This document shows positions 1 to 9,125 of a stretch of DNA of 37,513 nucleotides, piece by piece. This DNA is from CAZWRK01 sp964635875. Lineage in GTDB: Bacteria; Pseudomonadota; Gammaproteobacteria; Burkholderiales; Aquaspirillaceae. The notes beneath the pieces are model-generated. The model ran no database searches. It was not told where the DNA came from and saw nothing but the letters and a program-made list of their open reading frames with translations. Position 1 is the stretch's first letter. The number at the start of each line of letters is the position of its first letter. The translations under genes were made by a program, and so were the position numbers. The stretch covers positions 1 through 37,513 of the forward strand of contig CAZWRK010000032.1 of assembly GCA_964635875.1 (NCBI GenBank). The letters run 5' to 3'.

Positions 1-781
1 TTCCTGTACGCTGCAATGAAAGCGTCTTATACGAAGAAACATCAATCGCAGTAACCTCAAATTGACCTGCGCCATTTGCCGATCCTGTAACTGTTGTTGA
101 GATAACAGAGCCGACGTTTGTTCCGTCAGAGTTTTTGACTGCAAGAGGACCAGAACCAGACGCTGCAGCGGCGATTGCTGTGTTGAGCGTATTTTGGTTT
201 GCTGCTGTTGCGAGACCTGTACCAGACAAATTGATTGTTTCAACGTCGATATTTATCTCGTACAATGCTGCAATTGAATCAACTAAAATCGCTGCCAGTG
301 TGTTTCCAACAGCATCAAAGTTGACCTTGATCGAGATGTATCCGATGCTGTTCCAGTTTGCTCCGTTTCCCTGTAGGGATGTTGGGGACGTCACTACATG
401 AGTGATTTTGTTCCAACCTGTTGTGAGCGCTGTGTCTGCTGTTTGAAATACCGCATGATTGCTCGCGTCGGTACCAACAAGCAACTGAACGCTTGCAATA
501 TCGGTAAGTGACGATAGGTTAATCCAATATGTGAGCTTGCCGTCATAGTATTCGGCCAGCGTAATTGGAGAGTCTGAATCAAGCGTCTTTGAGATTTGCC
601 CGAATGACTGCGTTGTGCCACTTTTTGCAAATGAAATGGCTTTGCTGCCTTCTCTGTGGTTCACGGCAGTTGTCAAGGCCGATACATCTGTAGAGCCCGC
701 CCATGGTGTGGCGGACTCTGCATCGTCGATGATGTATCGGTCTTGTTTGGCGTGCGCGTCTACGCGTGGTCGTTTTGCCAT
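1..781 (-). CDS. Virion fibre/adhesin-like protein, N-terminal part (runs off the left edge)
   Basis: An open frame starts at the ATG at 781 and stays open to base 1 (260 codons plus one base), so it is cut by the window edge. The start MAKRPRVDAHAKQDRY is followed by a beta-rich Ser/Thr/Gly/Asn-rich sequence typical of phage structural proteins. A carbohydrate-binding-like stretch (residues about 60-150) has alternating hydrophobic strands, and the last visible residues are SSYKTLSLQRTG. It lies 20 bases downstream of the structural gene at 1965-802 in the late block. The frame at the right window edge begins DNVNWV, which is what usually follows about ten residues after such a motif in phage beta-sandwich proteins, so the two are probably one gene. 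Exact role unknown; a virion surface protein is inferred from context. Confidence 0.7.
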   Translation of the reverse strand, partial: MAKRPRVDAHAKQDRYIIDDAESATPWAGSTDVSALTTAVNHREGSKAISFAKSGTTQSFGQISKTLDSDSPITLAEYYDGKLTYWINLSSLTDIASVQLLVGTDASNHAVFQTADTALTTGWNKITHVVTSPTSLQGNGANWNSIGYISIKVNFDAVGNTLAAILVDSIAALYEINIDVETINLSGTGLATAANQNTLNTAIAAAASGSGPLAVKNSDGTNVGSVISTTVTGSANGAGQFEVTAIDVSSYKTLSLQRTG

Positions 782-801
782 ACAAGCTATGTGTTATTGA
801 A

Positions 802-1965
802 TTAGGCCGTTCGGCGTGCGCGAATAATCAAGCGACCAACGGCAGTGCCTGGGTTTCCTGAAAAGTTCAAAAATAGGGAGCTGTTTGTTGTCAAAGCTTG
901 CGATGCGAGACTTGTTGTTCGTTGCATTGTTGTCGCATTGACGTCAAGTGCAGAGCTGATTGCTGAACCGCCGCCTGCTGCTGCTGTGCGAAGCGTTGCT
1001 GTCATTGCACCACCTTCTGCTGTGGTCATATCCATAATAACGTCGAGAATTTCCAACGCTGGAGAGTTTGCAGAGTAGATTGCAATGTCATTTGAACCGT
1101 CTGGGTCTGTGTTTGTCCAATCACGCGTGATGACAACCTCTGGAGATTCCTGTGTTTGACCAGCTACTGTTGGATTTGCTGCAAGCTTTGAAACTGTGAT
1201 TGCCTTATCTTGCAATTCGTTTGAACCAAGTTTTTCAGGATGACGAATATCAAACAAAATCGAACCTGTAGTCGCATTTTTTGTGATAACAATACCAACA
1301 CGTTGCGTGCATTGAATGTCACCTGCTGGTGCTGTCTGCGTAAATGCTCCAGCCGTTCCTGAAAGGTAAACAGGATCGCCTACAGATGTAAACGAGTTCG
1401 TGTTCAAACCAGTGACCAAAGCCACGCGGTATACATTTCCGTTTGCATTGTTTGCAATGTCTGCTGTAGCAACGTATTGAGCCTGAAATCCAGTCCCACC
1501 GTCTGAATCAGCCAATGTGATCAATGGGATTGCACCAGAAGAAAGACCAGAAACACGGACCAAAGAACCTTTTGTGATTGTTGAACCAGATTCGTTACGG
1601 ACAGCAAGGCCAAGGGACAGTGTTGCTGTGCCTTCTGTTGCGCTACCGAGCAAGCCGTAGTCTGCTGTTACGCCTGTAATTGTCGATTCTGCGCCTTCCA
1701 AAAGTGTGAAAGAGGACGATGCCGATGTACCAGTATTGCGATATTCGCCTGTCTGTCCTGTGGATGCGTCTGTCTTGAAATATCGAGCATCTTTTGCATA
1801 CACAGCAAGGCTGTTTTGTGTTGATGCTGCTGCTGTACCGGATGCGCGAACAATCAAACCGTTAGAGTCGCGTTCGAGGACTCGAATGGTTTGACCACCA
1901 ATTGTTTGGGTTTTACCAGTAAGCACCAAAATTGCCAGTGCAAACTTTTCGTAGATACGTTTCAT
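802..1965 (-). CDS. Structural protein, head-fibre/decoration-like
   Basis: 387 residues, ATG at 1965, no Shine-Dalgarno. The N-terminus has a short hydrophobic run (about residues 8-17). Residues about 120-250 follow a pattern I associate with phage head fibres and capsid decoration proteins: an SLGLAVRNESG strand, 'KGSLVRVSG', then 'GNVYRVALVTGLNT', 'GDPVYLSGTAG' and 'TGSILFDIRHPEKLG'. The C-terminal third is another Ala/Thr-rich beta domain. It sits directly downstream of the major capsid gene and upstream of the partial fibre gene, which supports a virion surface role. Function is inferred from context and composition; no enzymatic motif is visible. Confidence 0.6.
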   Translation of the reverse strand: MKRIYEKFALAILVLTGKTQTIGGQTIRVLERDSNGLIVRASGTAAASTQNSLAVYAKDARYFKTDASTGQTGEYRNTGTSASSSFTLLEGAESTITGVTADYGLLGSATEGTATLSLGLAVRNESGSTITKGSLVRVSGLSSGAIPLITLADSDGGTGFQAQYVATADIANNANGNVYRVALVTGLNTNSFTSVGDPVYLSGTAGAFTQTAPAGDIQCTQRVGIVITKNATTGSILFDIRHPEKLGSNELQDKAITVSKLAANPTVAGQTQESPEVVITRDWTNTDPDGSNDIAIYSANSPALEILDVIMDMTTAEGGAMTATLRTAAAGGGSAISSALDVNATTMQRTTSLASQALTTNSSLFLNFSGNPGTAVGRLIIRARRTA

Positions 1966-2088
1966 TGTTGTTTGTCAAATAATAAGGTCTCGGGGCGTTG
2001 TTTTTAAGGTGGTAACGCCCCACAATCCACTATATCAATTCGTTCTGGTGAATTACTCCGGCTTTAGACCGTCAAAAACCTACGAGGC

Positions 2089-3054
2089 TTAAGCCACAGC
2101 GTCTTTGATGAGGTATGCGCAGTTCGTGTCGATGATTGCGTCCTGGTATGCCCACATCACTTCAACGACGTCACCCTTATCGCTTGCATGGCGACGGATA
2201 ACTGTACGCATGTTTTGTCCTTCGAGCTGGAAGCTGTAACCGAATGAAGGAGCGAAGAGGGAAGCCGAAGGTGCGCGATATGCGAACACTACGTCGTTGC
2301 CCCATACGCTACCTTTCGTCTCAGTCTGGCCTTCTTGTGAGGTCACTTTGATCGCATTACCGATGAGGACATAGTCCAAACCGTACCATGCTTTCAGTGT
2401 CTCAACGAGAGCCTGAGGGGAAAGAGCACCAGCTTTTGGCATTCCACCAGAAAGAGCTGATTTTGCGATTTCCATGAACCATGGGTGACGGCGCAATGCG
2501 TTCGCAACCTTGCGGCTCATAATCATCATATTTGCTTCGAATCCAGTCTTCGATTGGATAGAATCGCGTGCTGTGTCGAAGTCAACTTCTGGTGTGGAGT
2601 TTGTTTGGTCTGTGTACTGAGATGTACCAGAGAGCGTTGTATTGTTCGTCAATACAGACGTGCTGGTCAGCTGAGCTGCGAGTGCGTTTTCGCGTTCGAG
2701 CATCAATGCTTCCATGACAGTTTTACCTGCTGCAACTTGAGCATCGAATGGTGCCTGGAGCTGTTGCTGCAAACGGTCAGGGATGTAACTGTCCAAATCG
2801 TAGTAGTCGATCTGGTACGTCGCATCGTTGTTGATTGTCCAGTTCAAGCGGTGGTCAGATGTATCGTAAAGAGCGCGTTTTGACGTGTAGATACGAAGGT
2901 GAGCATTGCCCATTTGAGGGATTTTGCCGTTTTCGTGCACGAGCCCTGGAACTGTTGCCATCACATCTTGTGCGATGTAATTAGGATTGCGGTACATCAT
3001 CAACACATTGTTGACTTGTGGTGATACTGAACCACTGGTGATTGTAGGAAACAT
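2089..3054 (-). CDS. Major capsid protein, phage capsid E family
   Basis: 321 residues, close to the usual length of the lambda-E/HK97-fold capsid E family (PF03864). Typical family features are the N-terminal 'YRNPNYIAQDVMATVP' segment, the charged E-loop region, 'MMIMSRKVANALRRHPWF' in the middle, a 'SVWGNDVVFAYRAP' strand and a C-terminal 'DAIIDTNCAYLIKDAVA' strand. It forms the icosahedral shell. It follows the decoration protein (3083-3481) and the protease/scaffold (3504-4664), the standard head-gene order. ATG at 3054 has an AT-rich leader without a Shine-Dalgarno. Alternative functions are unlikely given length, motifs and context. Confidence 0.9.
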   Translation of the reverse strand: MFPTITSGSVSPQVNNVLMMYRNPNYIAQDVMATVPGLVHENGKIPQMGNAHLRIYTSKRALYDTSDHRLNWTINNDATYQIDYYDLDSYIPDRLQQQLQAPFDAQVAAGKTVMEALMLERENALAAQLTSTSVLTNNTTLSGTSQYTDQTNSTPEVDFDTARDSIQSKTGFEANMMIMSRKVANALRRHPWFMEIAKSALSGGMPKAGALSPQALVETLKAWYGLDYVLIGNAIKVTSQEGQTETKGSVWGNDVVFAYRAPSASLFAPSFGYSFQLEGQNMRTVIRRHASDKGDVVEVMWAYQDAIIDTNCAYLIKDAVA

Positions 3055-3082
3055 AAAAATCTATGTGTGTTAATTAGAGTTA

Positions 3083-3481
3083 TTAGGCCGATACAGTTCC
3101 ACGTTCAGCGGTTGCTTCGATGACATCATTTGCGACACCAATTTGTTGTGCAACTGCGCCATAGCAATCCTTGTCTGTGACTGTCTTGATCCACTTACCG
3201 TTTCCGTCAGATGTCAATTTATCACCTGGAGCAACTGTGCCACCAAGTTTTAATTTTGTTCGACCAGAAATAACGATAGTACCGAGTTTTTTAGCACCGG
3301 ATGCGCCAGCAGCTCCTTCCACGAGAACGTAAGGGAAAGCTGTTGCACCAGAAGCGATGTCGACGTTATTATCGTCAGCAGCGTCAAGATTTACAGCATA
3401 GTAAGTCTTTGCAGACAAGTCGCTGTCCATCGTAACGGTACGGGTTTTGAAATCATCGTAGAGTTGTCCTGTTGTAGACAT
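3083..3481 (-). CDS. Capsid decoration protein, DUF2190-like
   Basis: 132 residues, small and Gly/Ala/Val-rich, with the beta-sandwich pattern of DUF2190/head decoration proteins: 'TYYAVNLDAADDNNVDIA', 'FPYVLVEGAAGAS', 'VAPGDKLTSDGNGKW' and a C-terminal 'YGAVAQQIGVANDVIEA' strand. Such proteins bind the outside of the capsid lattice and stabilise it. It lies between the protease/scaffold and the major capsid gene, the normal place for this family. The assignment rests on composition, the 'PGDKLTSD' loop and position. Confidence 0.75.
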   Translation of the reverse strand: MSTTGQLYDDFKTRTVTMDSDLSAKTYYAVNLDAADDNNVDIASGATAFPYVLVEGAAGASGAKKLGTIVISGRTKLKLGGTVAPGDKLTSDGNGKWIKTVTDKDCYGAVAQQIGVANDVIEATAERGTVSA

Positions 3482-3503
3482 ATGTGTACGTTAGTGTGTT
3501 TTG

Positions 3504-4664
3504 TTATTTAGCAGATCGGCGCTTGCTGTAGATTTCTTGCAAGTTCTCATGAGCTGGTTTGCCATTTTTCTTGCTCATTTCTTCAGCTAATTCTTGGTCA
3601 CCGTCTTGGATTGATTCCTTATCAGATAGAGCTTGACCTGCGTTTACGCGGCCACGTTCTGAAAGGTCAACAGTCACAACTGCGCCCATAAGAGCGATAA
3701 ATTGTTTGCGTTGATCTTCTGACAATGTACGCATGAACTTCACAGCATCAGCGGACTTGTCTTTTGACAATCCTGTTGCGCGTGATTCTGAAAGCATGAG
3801 TGATTTTTCGAATGTTTCAGAGAGGGTTGTTGTCTCTTTCCATTCGCGAAGCTCTGCCAATTCCTGACTTTGAGTCTTGATTTGTTCACTCAACTTTTCG
3901 CCTTCCGTTTTTGCGGCTTCTTCTGCAGCTTTGGCATCAGCTGCTGCCTTCTCGGCTGCGGCTTTTTCCTCTGCGGCTTTTGCGTCTGCTGCTGCTTTTT
4001 CAGCGGCTGCTTTCGCTTCAGGGCTCTCTTCTGGCTTTGCCTCTACAGACTCAACAGCGGCTTTGTTTTCCGCTTGTTCTGCTTCTGGCAGTTCACTGAA
4101 AAGTTGACGAGCCATTTCCTTGTCTTCCTTGGAGACGACTGCGCGTTCATTCAGCTTCGTGATGTAGTTTTTGAACATAGGGTCTTTTAAATTAGTATGC
4201 TTAATTTCTGACAGTGAGATTGGGTCCTGTCCTTTGAGTGCTGGGACATTTGTGAGTGCCAGTCCTGAAAAAACATTGCTTACCTCTTCCCCAGTTTTTG
4301 CGTGGGGATAGCTGCTTGAAAACTCGGCGGAAACGAATTTATAGAGCTTGTCTTTCAACTTCTCTATGCCGAGTGACGTCCACTCGACTTTCGCTTGTAG
4401 GCTCGTAACTCCGTCAACAACAGCGGTATAGAGGTCTTTAATCCACCCGGCTGCCTCGCCTTCGCGATTGTGCCCTAGGTTGACCTGTAGCTCGGTGCCG
4501 TAGACGTTATTTTTAAAGTTATCGACAAAATCATTCAGCATCCCGTCCGTGATTTCAAGTCCACGGTCCTGGATGGTTCCCACTCGCAACACTTCAATGT
4601 CGCTTATCTTTCCCGAATTTTCAGAGAGTTGTACGTCGTTTACTGTGTAAAATTGTTTGCTCAT
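3504..4664 (-). CDS. Mu gpI-like capsid protease with C-terminal scaffold
   Basis: 386 residues. The N-terminal half (about 1-165) resembles the Mu gpI protease family: 'VLRVGTIQDRGLEITDGML', then 'LQVNLGHNREGEAAGWIKDL' carrying the conserved His, followed by 'AKVEWTSLGIEKLKDKLYKF' and 'SAEFSSSY'. Residues about 205-255 are an Ala/Lys/Glu-rich coiled coil with a tandem repeat of the unit 'KAAAEKAAADAKAAEE', and a helical, charged C-terminus follows. The layout fits a prohead protease and scaffold made as one polypeptide, which is cut during head maturation. It lies upstream of the decoration and capsid genes. ATG at 4664. Confidence 0.8.
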   Translation of the reverse strand: MSKQFYTVNDVQLSENSGKISDIEVLRVGTIQDRGLEITDGMLNDFVDNFKNNVYGTELQVNLGHNREGEAAGWIKDLYTAVVDGVTSLQAKVEWTSLGIEKLKDKLYKFVSAEFSSSYPHAKTGEEVSNVFSGLALTNVPALKGQDPISLSEIKHTNLKDPMFKNYITKLNERAVVSKEDKEMARQLFSELPEAEQAENKAAVESVEAKPEESPEAKAAAEKAAADAKAAEEKAAAEKAAADAKAAEEAAKTEGEKLSEQIKTQSQELAELREWKETTTLSETFEKSLMLSESRATGLSKDKSADAVKFMRTLSEDQRKQFIALMGAVVTVDLSERGRVNAGQALSDKESIQDGDQELAEEMSKKNGKPAHENLQEIYSKRRSAK

Positions 4665-4736
4665 ATGGGTTTTAGTAAAGCAAAAACCAAGAAATCATAT
4701 AGACTCTTGGCTCCGCTTGGGTGCGCTCGCTAGGTT

Positions 4737-5006
4737 TTAAATCCAGCCTTTGCTGGTGAACAATTCTTTGTCCTCATCAGACAAGTTTTTGATTGTTTCA
4801 CCTTTTTCGTACAGTTTACCATTGTGTTGCACGCGCGTGAGCATGTGGAACACTTTAGGTTTTTGCACTTTCGTTTGCTCTGGTTTCGGTTCTGGTTCAG
4901 GAGCTTGCTCTTGCACAGGTTCGACTTGTGCTGTCGATTCCTCTACTGGAGTTTCCTCTACTGAATTTGCAACCGACACCATTTGCTGTGTACGGCTTCG
5001 TGCCAT
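4737..5006 (-). CDS. Small head-region protein with Pro/Glu-rich linker
   Basis: 89 residues. The N-terminal half is a low-complexity Pro/Glu/Val-rich linker (about residues 15-50, repeated EP/KP pairs). It is followed by a compact C-terminal domain 'RVQHNGKLYEKGETIKNLS' ending in 'LFTSKGWI'. This C-terminal pattern, a short SH3-like 'G..Y..GE.I..L' motif, occurs in small phage head-completion or connector proteins, and a related pattern (EAGKEYDVTEAFGETLVA) is visible in the small gene at 34414-34584. It sits between the Com-like gene and the protease/scaffold. Precise function unknown. Confidence 0.6.
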   Translation of the reverse strand: MARSRTQQMVSVANSVEETPVEESTAQVEPVQEQAPEPEPKPEQTKVQKPKVFHMLTRVQHNGKLYEKGETIKNLSDEDKELFTSKGWI

Positions 5007-5034
5007 AAATGTTTTTTTACTGTTTATGACGCTG

Positions 5035-5241
5035 CTAGTTTAGCATGGTGTAATCACCTTCTGCAAGGCGATCGTCGTTTTTTATACTCACGCGCGCGCG
5101 CCCGCGATCAATCTCTATATGGTTTATGGTCCTGCAATGACTTTTTTTGCACTTGATTTCAAGCGTACCCTTAAATACACCCTGTGACATTAACACGGTT
5201 CTACACGCTACGCAGCGAATCAATTGCATTGCGATAATCAT
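5035..5241 (-). CDS. Com-like zinc-finger protein (Mu Com family)
   Basis: 68 residues. ATG at 5241 overlaps the portal stop codon by ATGA, suggesting translational coupling. The core 'IRCVACRTVLMSQG' followed by 'LEIKCKKSHCRTINHIEI' has the CxxC...C(x4)C arrangement and 'N' after the second knuckle seen in Mu Com, a small zinc-finger RNA-binding protein that activates translation of the mom DNA-modification gene. No mom homologue is recognisable in this window. The gene lies inside the head operon rather than beside a modification gene, so it may act on another message or be structural. The family call rests on motif spacing only. Confidence 0.65.
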   Translation of the reverse strand: MIIAMQLIRCVACRTVLMSQGVFKGTLEIKCKKSHCRTINHIEIDRGRARVSIKNDDRLAEGDYTMLN

Positions 5242-7529
5242 TGTCCCATTTTGCGGCTGACTACACTCTCGGCTTTGGCCGATACTTTACCGAGGGGTTT
5301 CTTGAGTTGTTTAAATGCATTTACCTGTGGGCGTCCGTCTACCGTATCGAATGAATCACGGAGCTTTTTGGACACGCCGGTTACTTCTGGCTTCTCGTCG
5401 TCTTCCTCGAAGATAGGCACCCAGATGCCGCGACAGTTGGTGTGTACAATGTCCATTTGCGCCATTGGGTCGTCTGGCTTCACTACGTTGCCGTCCAATG
5501 CAATGCAGGTCTCGCATGTCACGTCGTCCAATACCTCGCTACGCTGAAATGCTTTTACATCTGTGAGATTCTTTTGGAATACACCAGTGCGGCCTCTGTT
5601 GAGGTACTGTCCTGTCACTGTTCCTGCTATATTCGTTATCATTTTCGTCGCCGTGTCCTGCGCTGCCTGTTTTACAGCTACAGCAATGGCTGCTGTTGAT
5701 GCCCCTGCCATAAGCGCGTTTTTGATAGTCTCGCGGCTCTTCTGCTCAAGCTCAAACTGGTAGGCCTGTGCCATGTCGTCGGCTTCCATGGCCATAACCT
5801 GCTGGTCAACCTTTGGTGTGGATGGGCGTTCTTTCAGTCCCATTTCTTTTGTCGCCGATGTTTTGCCATCCTCATAGGACTGCTTGATTGTCTTTGCAAT
5901 GGCCACCTTTGCATTTCCAAACAGCATATAAGACATCGACGCTATGGATGCTATGTCACCTGCGTCAATCTTTTTCTGTACAGCCGCGACGTATCGGTCA
6001 ATCTCTGCGCGCGTCATTTTCGACAACTCATCTTGCAATCCGCTTTCGTTTGTGTTCAAGTCTTCATTCAATTGTTGAAAGTTTACGCGGTCCTCCTGCA
6101 ATGTGAGCGCGCGGAATGGTTTAAAACCTTCCGAGAGCGCGTACGTTCGCTTCTCGTGCATGTTTTCTTCTGTAGTGTCGTCTTCTTCCGTGTCGTCCTC
6201 TGCCGGCGCTATAATCGCGTCTTCTGCGTCGTCCTTTTTTTCTTCCTGCTCCATTTCTGTGTCCTGCATTTCAGGGAACTTGAAGAACTCGCGCGTCCAC
6301 TGCTTCATTTCTGGTGTGCTGTCCAAGAATCCGGCCATTGAGAGGCTGTTCATAATTGTCGCGGTCTGTTGCAGGTCCTTGTTGCCCAGTGGTGTATGAC
6401 GAAGTTCTGGATACCATTCTTGTGGACCGAACTGTGCATCGACCAATGGTTTGATCACTTGTTTGTTGAATTGAGAAGCAAAATAGTCAGCCTTCTCCTG
6501 GCAATGCTGCAAGAAAAATGACGACTGGTCGCTGGACAATGCCCACGACCCTGTGTCTCCTGTGCCCAAACTCAAGAACTGCGCCAATGTCGACATCAGC
6601 ATCATGTTGTTGTGGTGCGTAATAAGCGAGTCAATTTGTCCTGCCACTGGGTTACCATTTGGCGTGACGATTTCAAACTCCCAACCGTGCGGAAGCACCA
6701 TGTGTGCCTTCTCGCTCGCGCGTAGGTTCTCTACCATCTCTTCGCCTGCTTCCTTGTCTTCTTCACCGAAGTTTTCAGGCAGTGTCACGGTAGGTACGCC
6801 GATGCCAAAGCGATCAATGGAAATGCCACCAACGCGATATGCCACATTTTTCATCTTGAAATGCATATACGCGGAACGCAAAACAGATCGTCCAGTAAGG
6901 TCATCGCCTTCTTTGTCGTTGGTCAGTATGAACAGCTTAGACATTGGAATAAAAGGCGTCAATGAATCAACGTCTGGTGACTTCACTTCATCTGTTTTCA
7001 ACTGTTGAACGATACCTTTCTCTCCATTTGAGTTTTTAAATCGCAGAATAGAGCTTGGAATGCGTGGGGATAGGTCTTTCAAGTGCACATCGCCATCTCG
7101 GATTTCCCACAAAATCTCGAATGGGTAAAAACCAAACTCAAAATAGCCCAATGCTTCACGCAAGAACTCTTGAAAGCTGCGACATTCCATGTTCCACACA
7201 TCGTGCTCAACGTAGTCTCGTATCTCTTCAGCGCGTGGATTTCCTTCATAGCAATATATCGACCATGTTGCCGAAAGAATTGGCGCCTTGAGAGCATTCA
7301 ACATTGCCTTGATAGTTCCGTCTGTATTGCGCATCTCCTCGACGTTTTGAATGCGTTGTGAATCACGCCATGCAGCGTTAGGTTCTTCCAAAAAATACCC
7401 ACCGTAGCGTGAGGTACCTGAGTCTCCGAGTACCTTCGTCATTTGTGTCTTCACAAACTCCAACTGCGCTGTTTTATTCGCTTGTTGGTCTGCGAGTTTT
7501 TGAACGTTGCTTTTTTTCTTCTCGGCCAT
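5238..7529 (-). CDS. Portal protein (DUF935-type) fused to MuF minor head protein
   Basis: 763 residues, much longer than a stand-alone Mu-like portal (about 500). Residues about 1-430 match the DUF935/Mu gp29-type portal: 'RNTDGTIKAMLNALKAPILS', 'ALGYFEFGFYPFEILWE', 'DRFGIGVPTVTLPENF' and 'QFLSLGTGDTGSWALSSDQ'. An acidic linker (about 430-470) is followed by a helical region. The C-terminus (about 660-715) has the MuF signature 'FQRSEVLDDVTCETCIALDG ... HTNCRGIWVPI'. The portal forms the DNA entry ring and MuF proteins sit at the portal inside the head, so the fusion puts both at the same vertex. Downstream of terminase, upstream of head genes. Confidence 0.88.
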   Translation of the reverse strand: MAEKKKSNVQKLADQQANKTAQLEFVKTQMTKVLGDSGTSRYGGYFLEEPNAAWRDSQRIQNVEEMRNTDGTIKAMLNALKAPILSATWSIYCYEGNPRAEEIRDYVEHDVWNMECRSFQEFLREALGYFEFGFYPFEILWEIRDGDVHLKDLSPRIPSSILRFKNSNGEKGIVQQLKTDEVKSPDVDSLTPFIPMSKLFILTNDKEGDDLTGRSVLRSAYMHFKMKNVAYRVGGISIDRFGIGVPTVTLPENFGEEDKEAGEEMVENLRASEKAHMVLPHGWEFEIVTPNGNPVAGQIDSLITHHNNMMLMSTLAQFLSLGTGDTGSWALSSDQSSFFLQHCQEKADYFASQFNKQVIKPLVDAQFGPQEWYPELRHTPLGNKDLQQTATIMNSLSMAGFLDSTPEMKQWTREFFKFPEMQDTEMEQEEKKDDAEDAIIAPAEDDTEEDDTTEENMHEKRTYALSEGFKPFRALTLQEDRVNFQQLNEDLNTNESGLQDELSKMTRAEIDRYVAAVQKKIDAGDIASIASMSYMLFGNAKVAIAKTIKQSYEDGKTSATKEMGLKERPSTPKVDQQVMAMEADDMAQAYQFELEQKSRETIKNALMAGASTAAIAVAVKQAAQDTATKMITNIAGTVTGQYLNRGRTGVFQKNLTDVKAFQRSEVLDDVTCETCIALDGNVVKPDDPMAQMDIVHTNCRGIWVPIFEEDDEKPEVTGVSKKLRDSFDTVDGRPQVNAFKQLKKPLGKVSAKAESVVSRKMGQ

Positions 7530-7538
7530 ATATGAGTA

Positions 7539-9125
7539 TTAAAATTGTGCTCTCCAAAGGTTTCCTGATACTGTTTCGCTTTTCTTTCGAAGGCGTTGGA
7601 CAACATCTTTAGCCTGTGGTTGTTTTTTGAATGATAGGTCTAAGGCCATAACAAGAGAGTCTGCGCGGTCATCGTGGTCGAGTACGCTCGTTCCTAAAAA
7701 TAAAATCTGTTCACGGAGCTTCTTTTGTTCCGGTCGCAGGTGCAATTCACCGCGCTCGATCATGGCGTCGTGTTGCTCCAATCGCGCCACTTTGTCTTTA
7801 CCTCCTGGCGTAATTGCCAGAACTGGAATATTTCGATTGGATTCGTCAATGCCTTCTATGTGTAGCTTTCCTGCTCTCCAATCTAAAAGCAGTTGATATA
7901 CAGCCACCTGATTCAACACTCGCTCCGCACCAACGAAAAGTGCGCCAGGGTATTTCAACCACAGACGTATAACCTCCGTTGCTTGGTGCAATTGGCTCCC
8001 ATGTCCTGCGATTTGTTCGAGAACATAACGGTGCCTATCGCCAGTATACCACGCGACTACTGTGATTGCATACTCATCTGCCATGCGTTTCTCACCAGAC
8101 TGCGGGTCGATTGCAATTGCAGTGCAAAATATACCGTCAGTTTTTGGCAAAACAGTAAACAGGTTCTCGTCAATCCAGTCTGGCTTAATACGTGCGGTGT
8201 CGTAGCTCGTTGGATTGTTCATGTACTCTTGGTTGAACGCGCGCGAACCGATGCCTTCTACAACCTTTCCATCATCTGTTGTATATCCGTCGCGGATGCG
8301 ATTAAGGTCTTCCAATGACCAGTATGTAGGCCAGATGCTTTCGTCATTTTCAATGGCTTGCTTAAAAATGCCGCCCTTTGCGTTATAGAATTTCAGCACT
8401 TCGCACTCTGTGTGTATCACGGTGCCGATAACCTTCATGCGACCCCTCTCCTTGTCCATGGAGGGAATCATCACGTTGTACAGCCAGTCGTGGTATGTTC
8501 TGCGCCGGTCAGCGCTGCGCACCTGCTGATCGGTCTCTGCGTCGTCCACAACTATCTTCGTTGGACGTTTGTTGCGGATATTCACACCGCGCCCGTTACA
8601 TGCGCCTCGTGCTACAACATTCACTCCGTTCAATGTCTCAAAGTGCATATTTGTCCACTTCATGAAATGTCGGCGTATACGTTCCTGACCGCTCTCGTTA
8701 TCCTTTTCCATTGGCACTAAATTGCCGTATACGGCACGCAAGAGCTCATTACCCTCTAATTCACCTTTGATGCTCTCGAAATGGTACCCTGCGCTTTTTG
8801 CGGTGTCTGAAATGTACAAAATAACCGGCTCCAATGCGTACACGATGTCGTGTATTGTGTCTATCTTCTCCCATGTGCTCTTTGCGAAACCGCGAGGGAA
8901 AATGATAGCGCTGTCCTCCATGCTCGACAGTTCTTTTATGAGCTCAATGTGACAGTCCGGTGTTGTATTTCCCTTAATAATATGCGGAAAAAAATAGCGC
9001 CCGAAAACATGGAGCATGCTTTTGGGTTTCAATGTGTGCCGTATCCATCGCGCCTGCATGTTTGCAGGAACACGCGACAAATCACTCAGCCATTCATTCG
9101 CGATGTCATCTTGATTCTTCTTCAT
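7539..9125 (-). CDS. Terminase large subunit
   Basis: 528 residues, the usual length. The N-terminal ATPase shows a P-loop 'IFPRGFAKSTW' (about residues 75-85), a Walker B 'KIVVDDAE' (about 190-197) and 'MKVIGTVIH' as a motif III-like segment. The C-terminal RNase H-like nuclease shows 'AIAIDPQSGEKRMADEYAI' (first catalytic Asp) and 'VLDHDDRADSLVMALDLS' (last acidic pair). The protein cuts concatemeric DNA and pumps it into the prohead. The start overlaps the small-subunit gene by 20 bases, and the portal follows after 9 bases: the canonical packaging cassette. Confidence 0.93.
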   Translation of the reverse strand: MKKNQDDIANEWLSDLSRVPANMQARWIRHTLKPKSMLHVFGRYFFPHIIKGNTTPDCHIELIKELSSMEDSAIIFPRGFAKSTWEKIDTIHDIVYALEPVILYISDTAKSAGYHFESIKGELEGNELLRAVYGNLVPMEKDNESGQERIRRHFMKWTNMHFETLNGVNVVARGACNGRGVNIRNKRPTKIVVDDAETDQQVRSADRRRTYHDWLYNVMIPSMDKERGRMKVIGTVIHTECEVLKFYNAKGGIFKQAIENDESIWPTYWSLEDLNRIRDGYTTDDGKVVEGIGSRAFNQEYMNNPTSYDTARIKPDWIDENLFTVLPKTDGIFCTAIAIDPQSGEKRMADEYAITVVAWYTGDRHRYVLEQIAGHGSQLHQATEVIRLWLKYPGALFVGAERVLNQVAVYQLLLDWRAGKLHIEGIDESNRNIPVLAITPGGKDKVARLEQHDAMIERGELHLRPEQKKLREQILFLGTSVLDHDDRADSLVMALDLSFKKQPQAKDVVQRLRKKSETVSGNLWRAQF

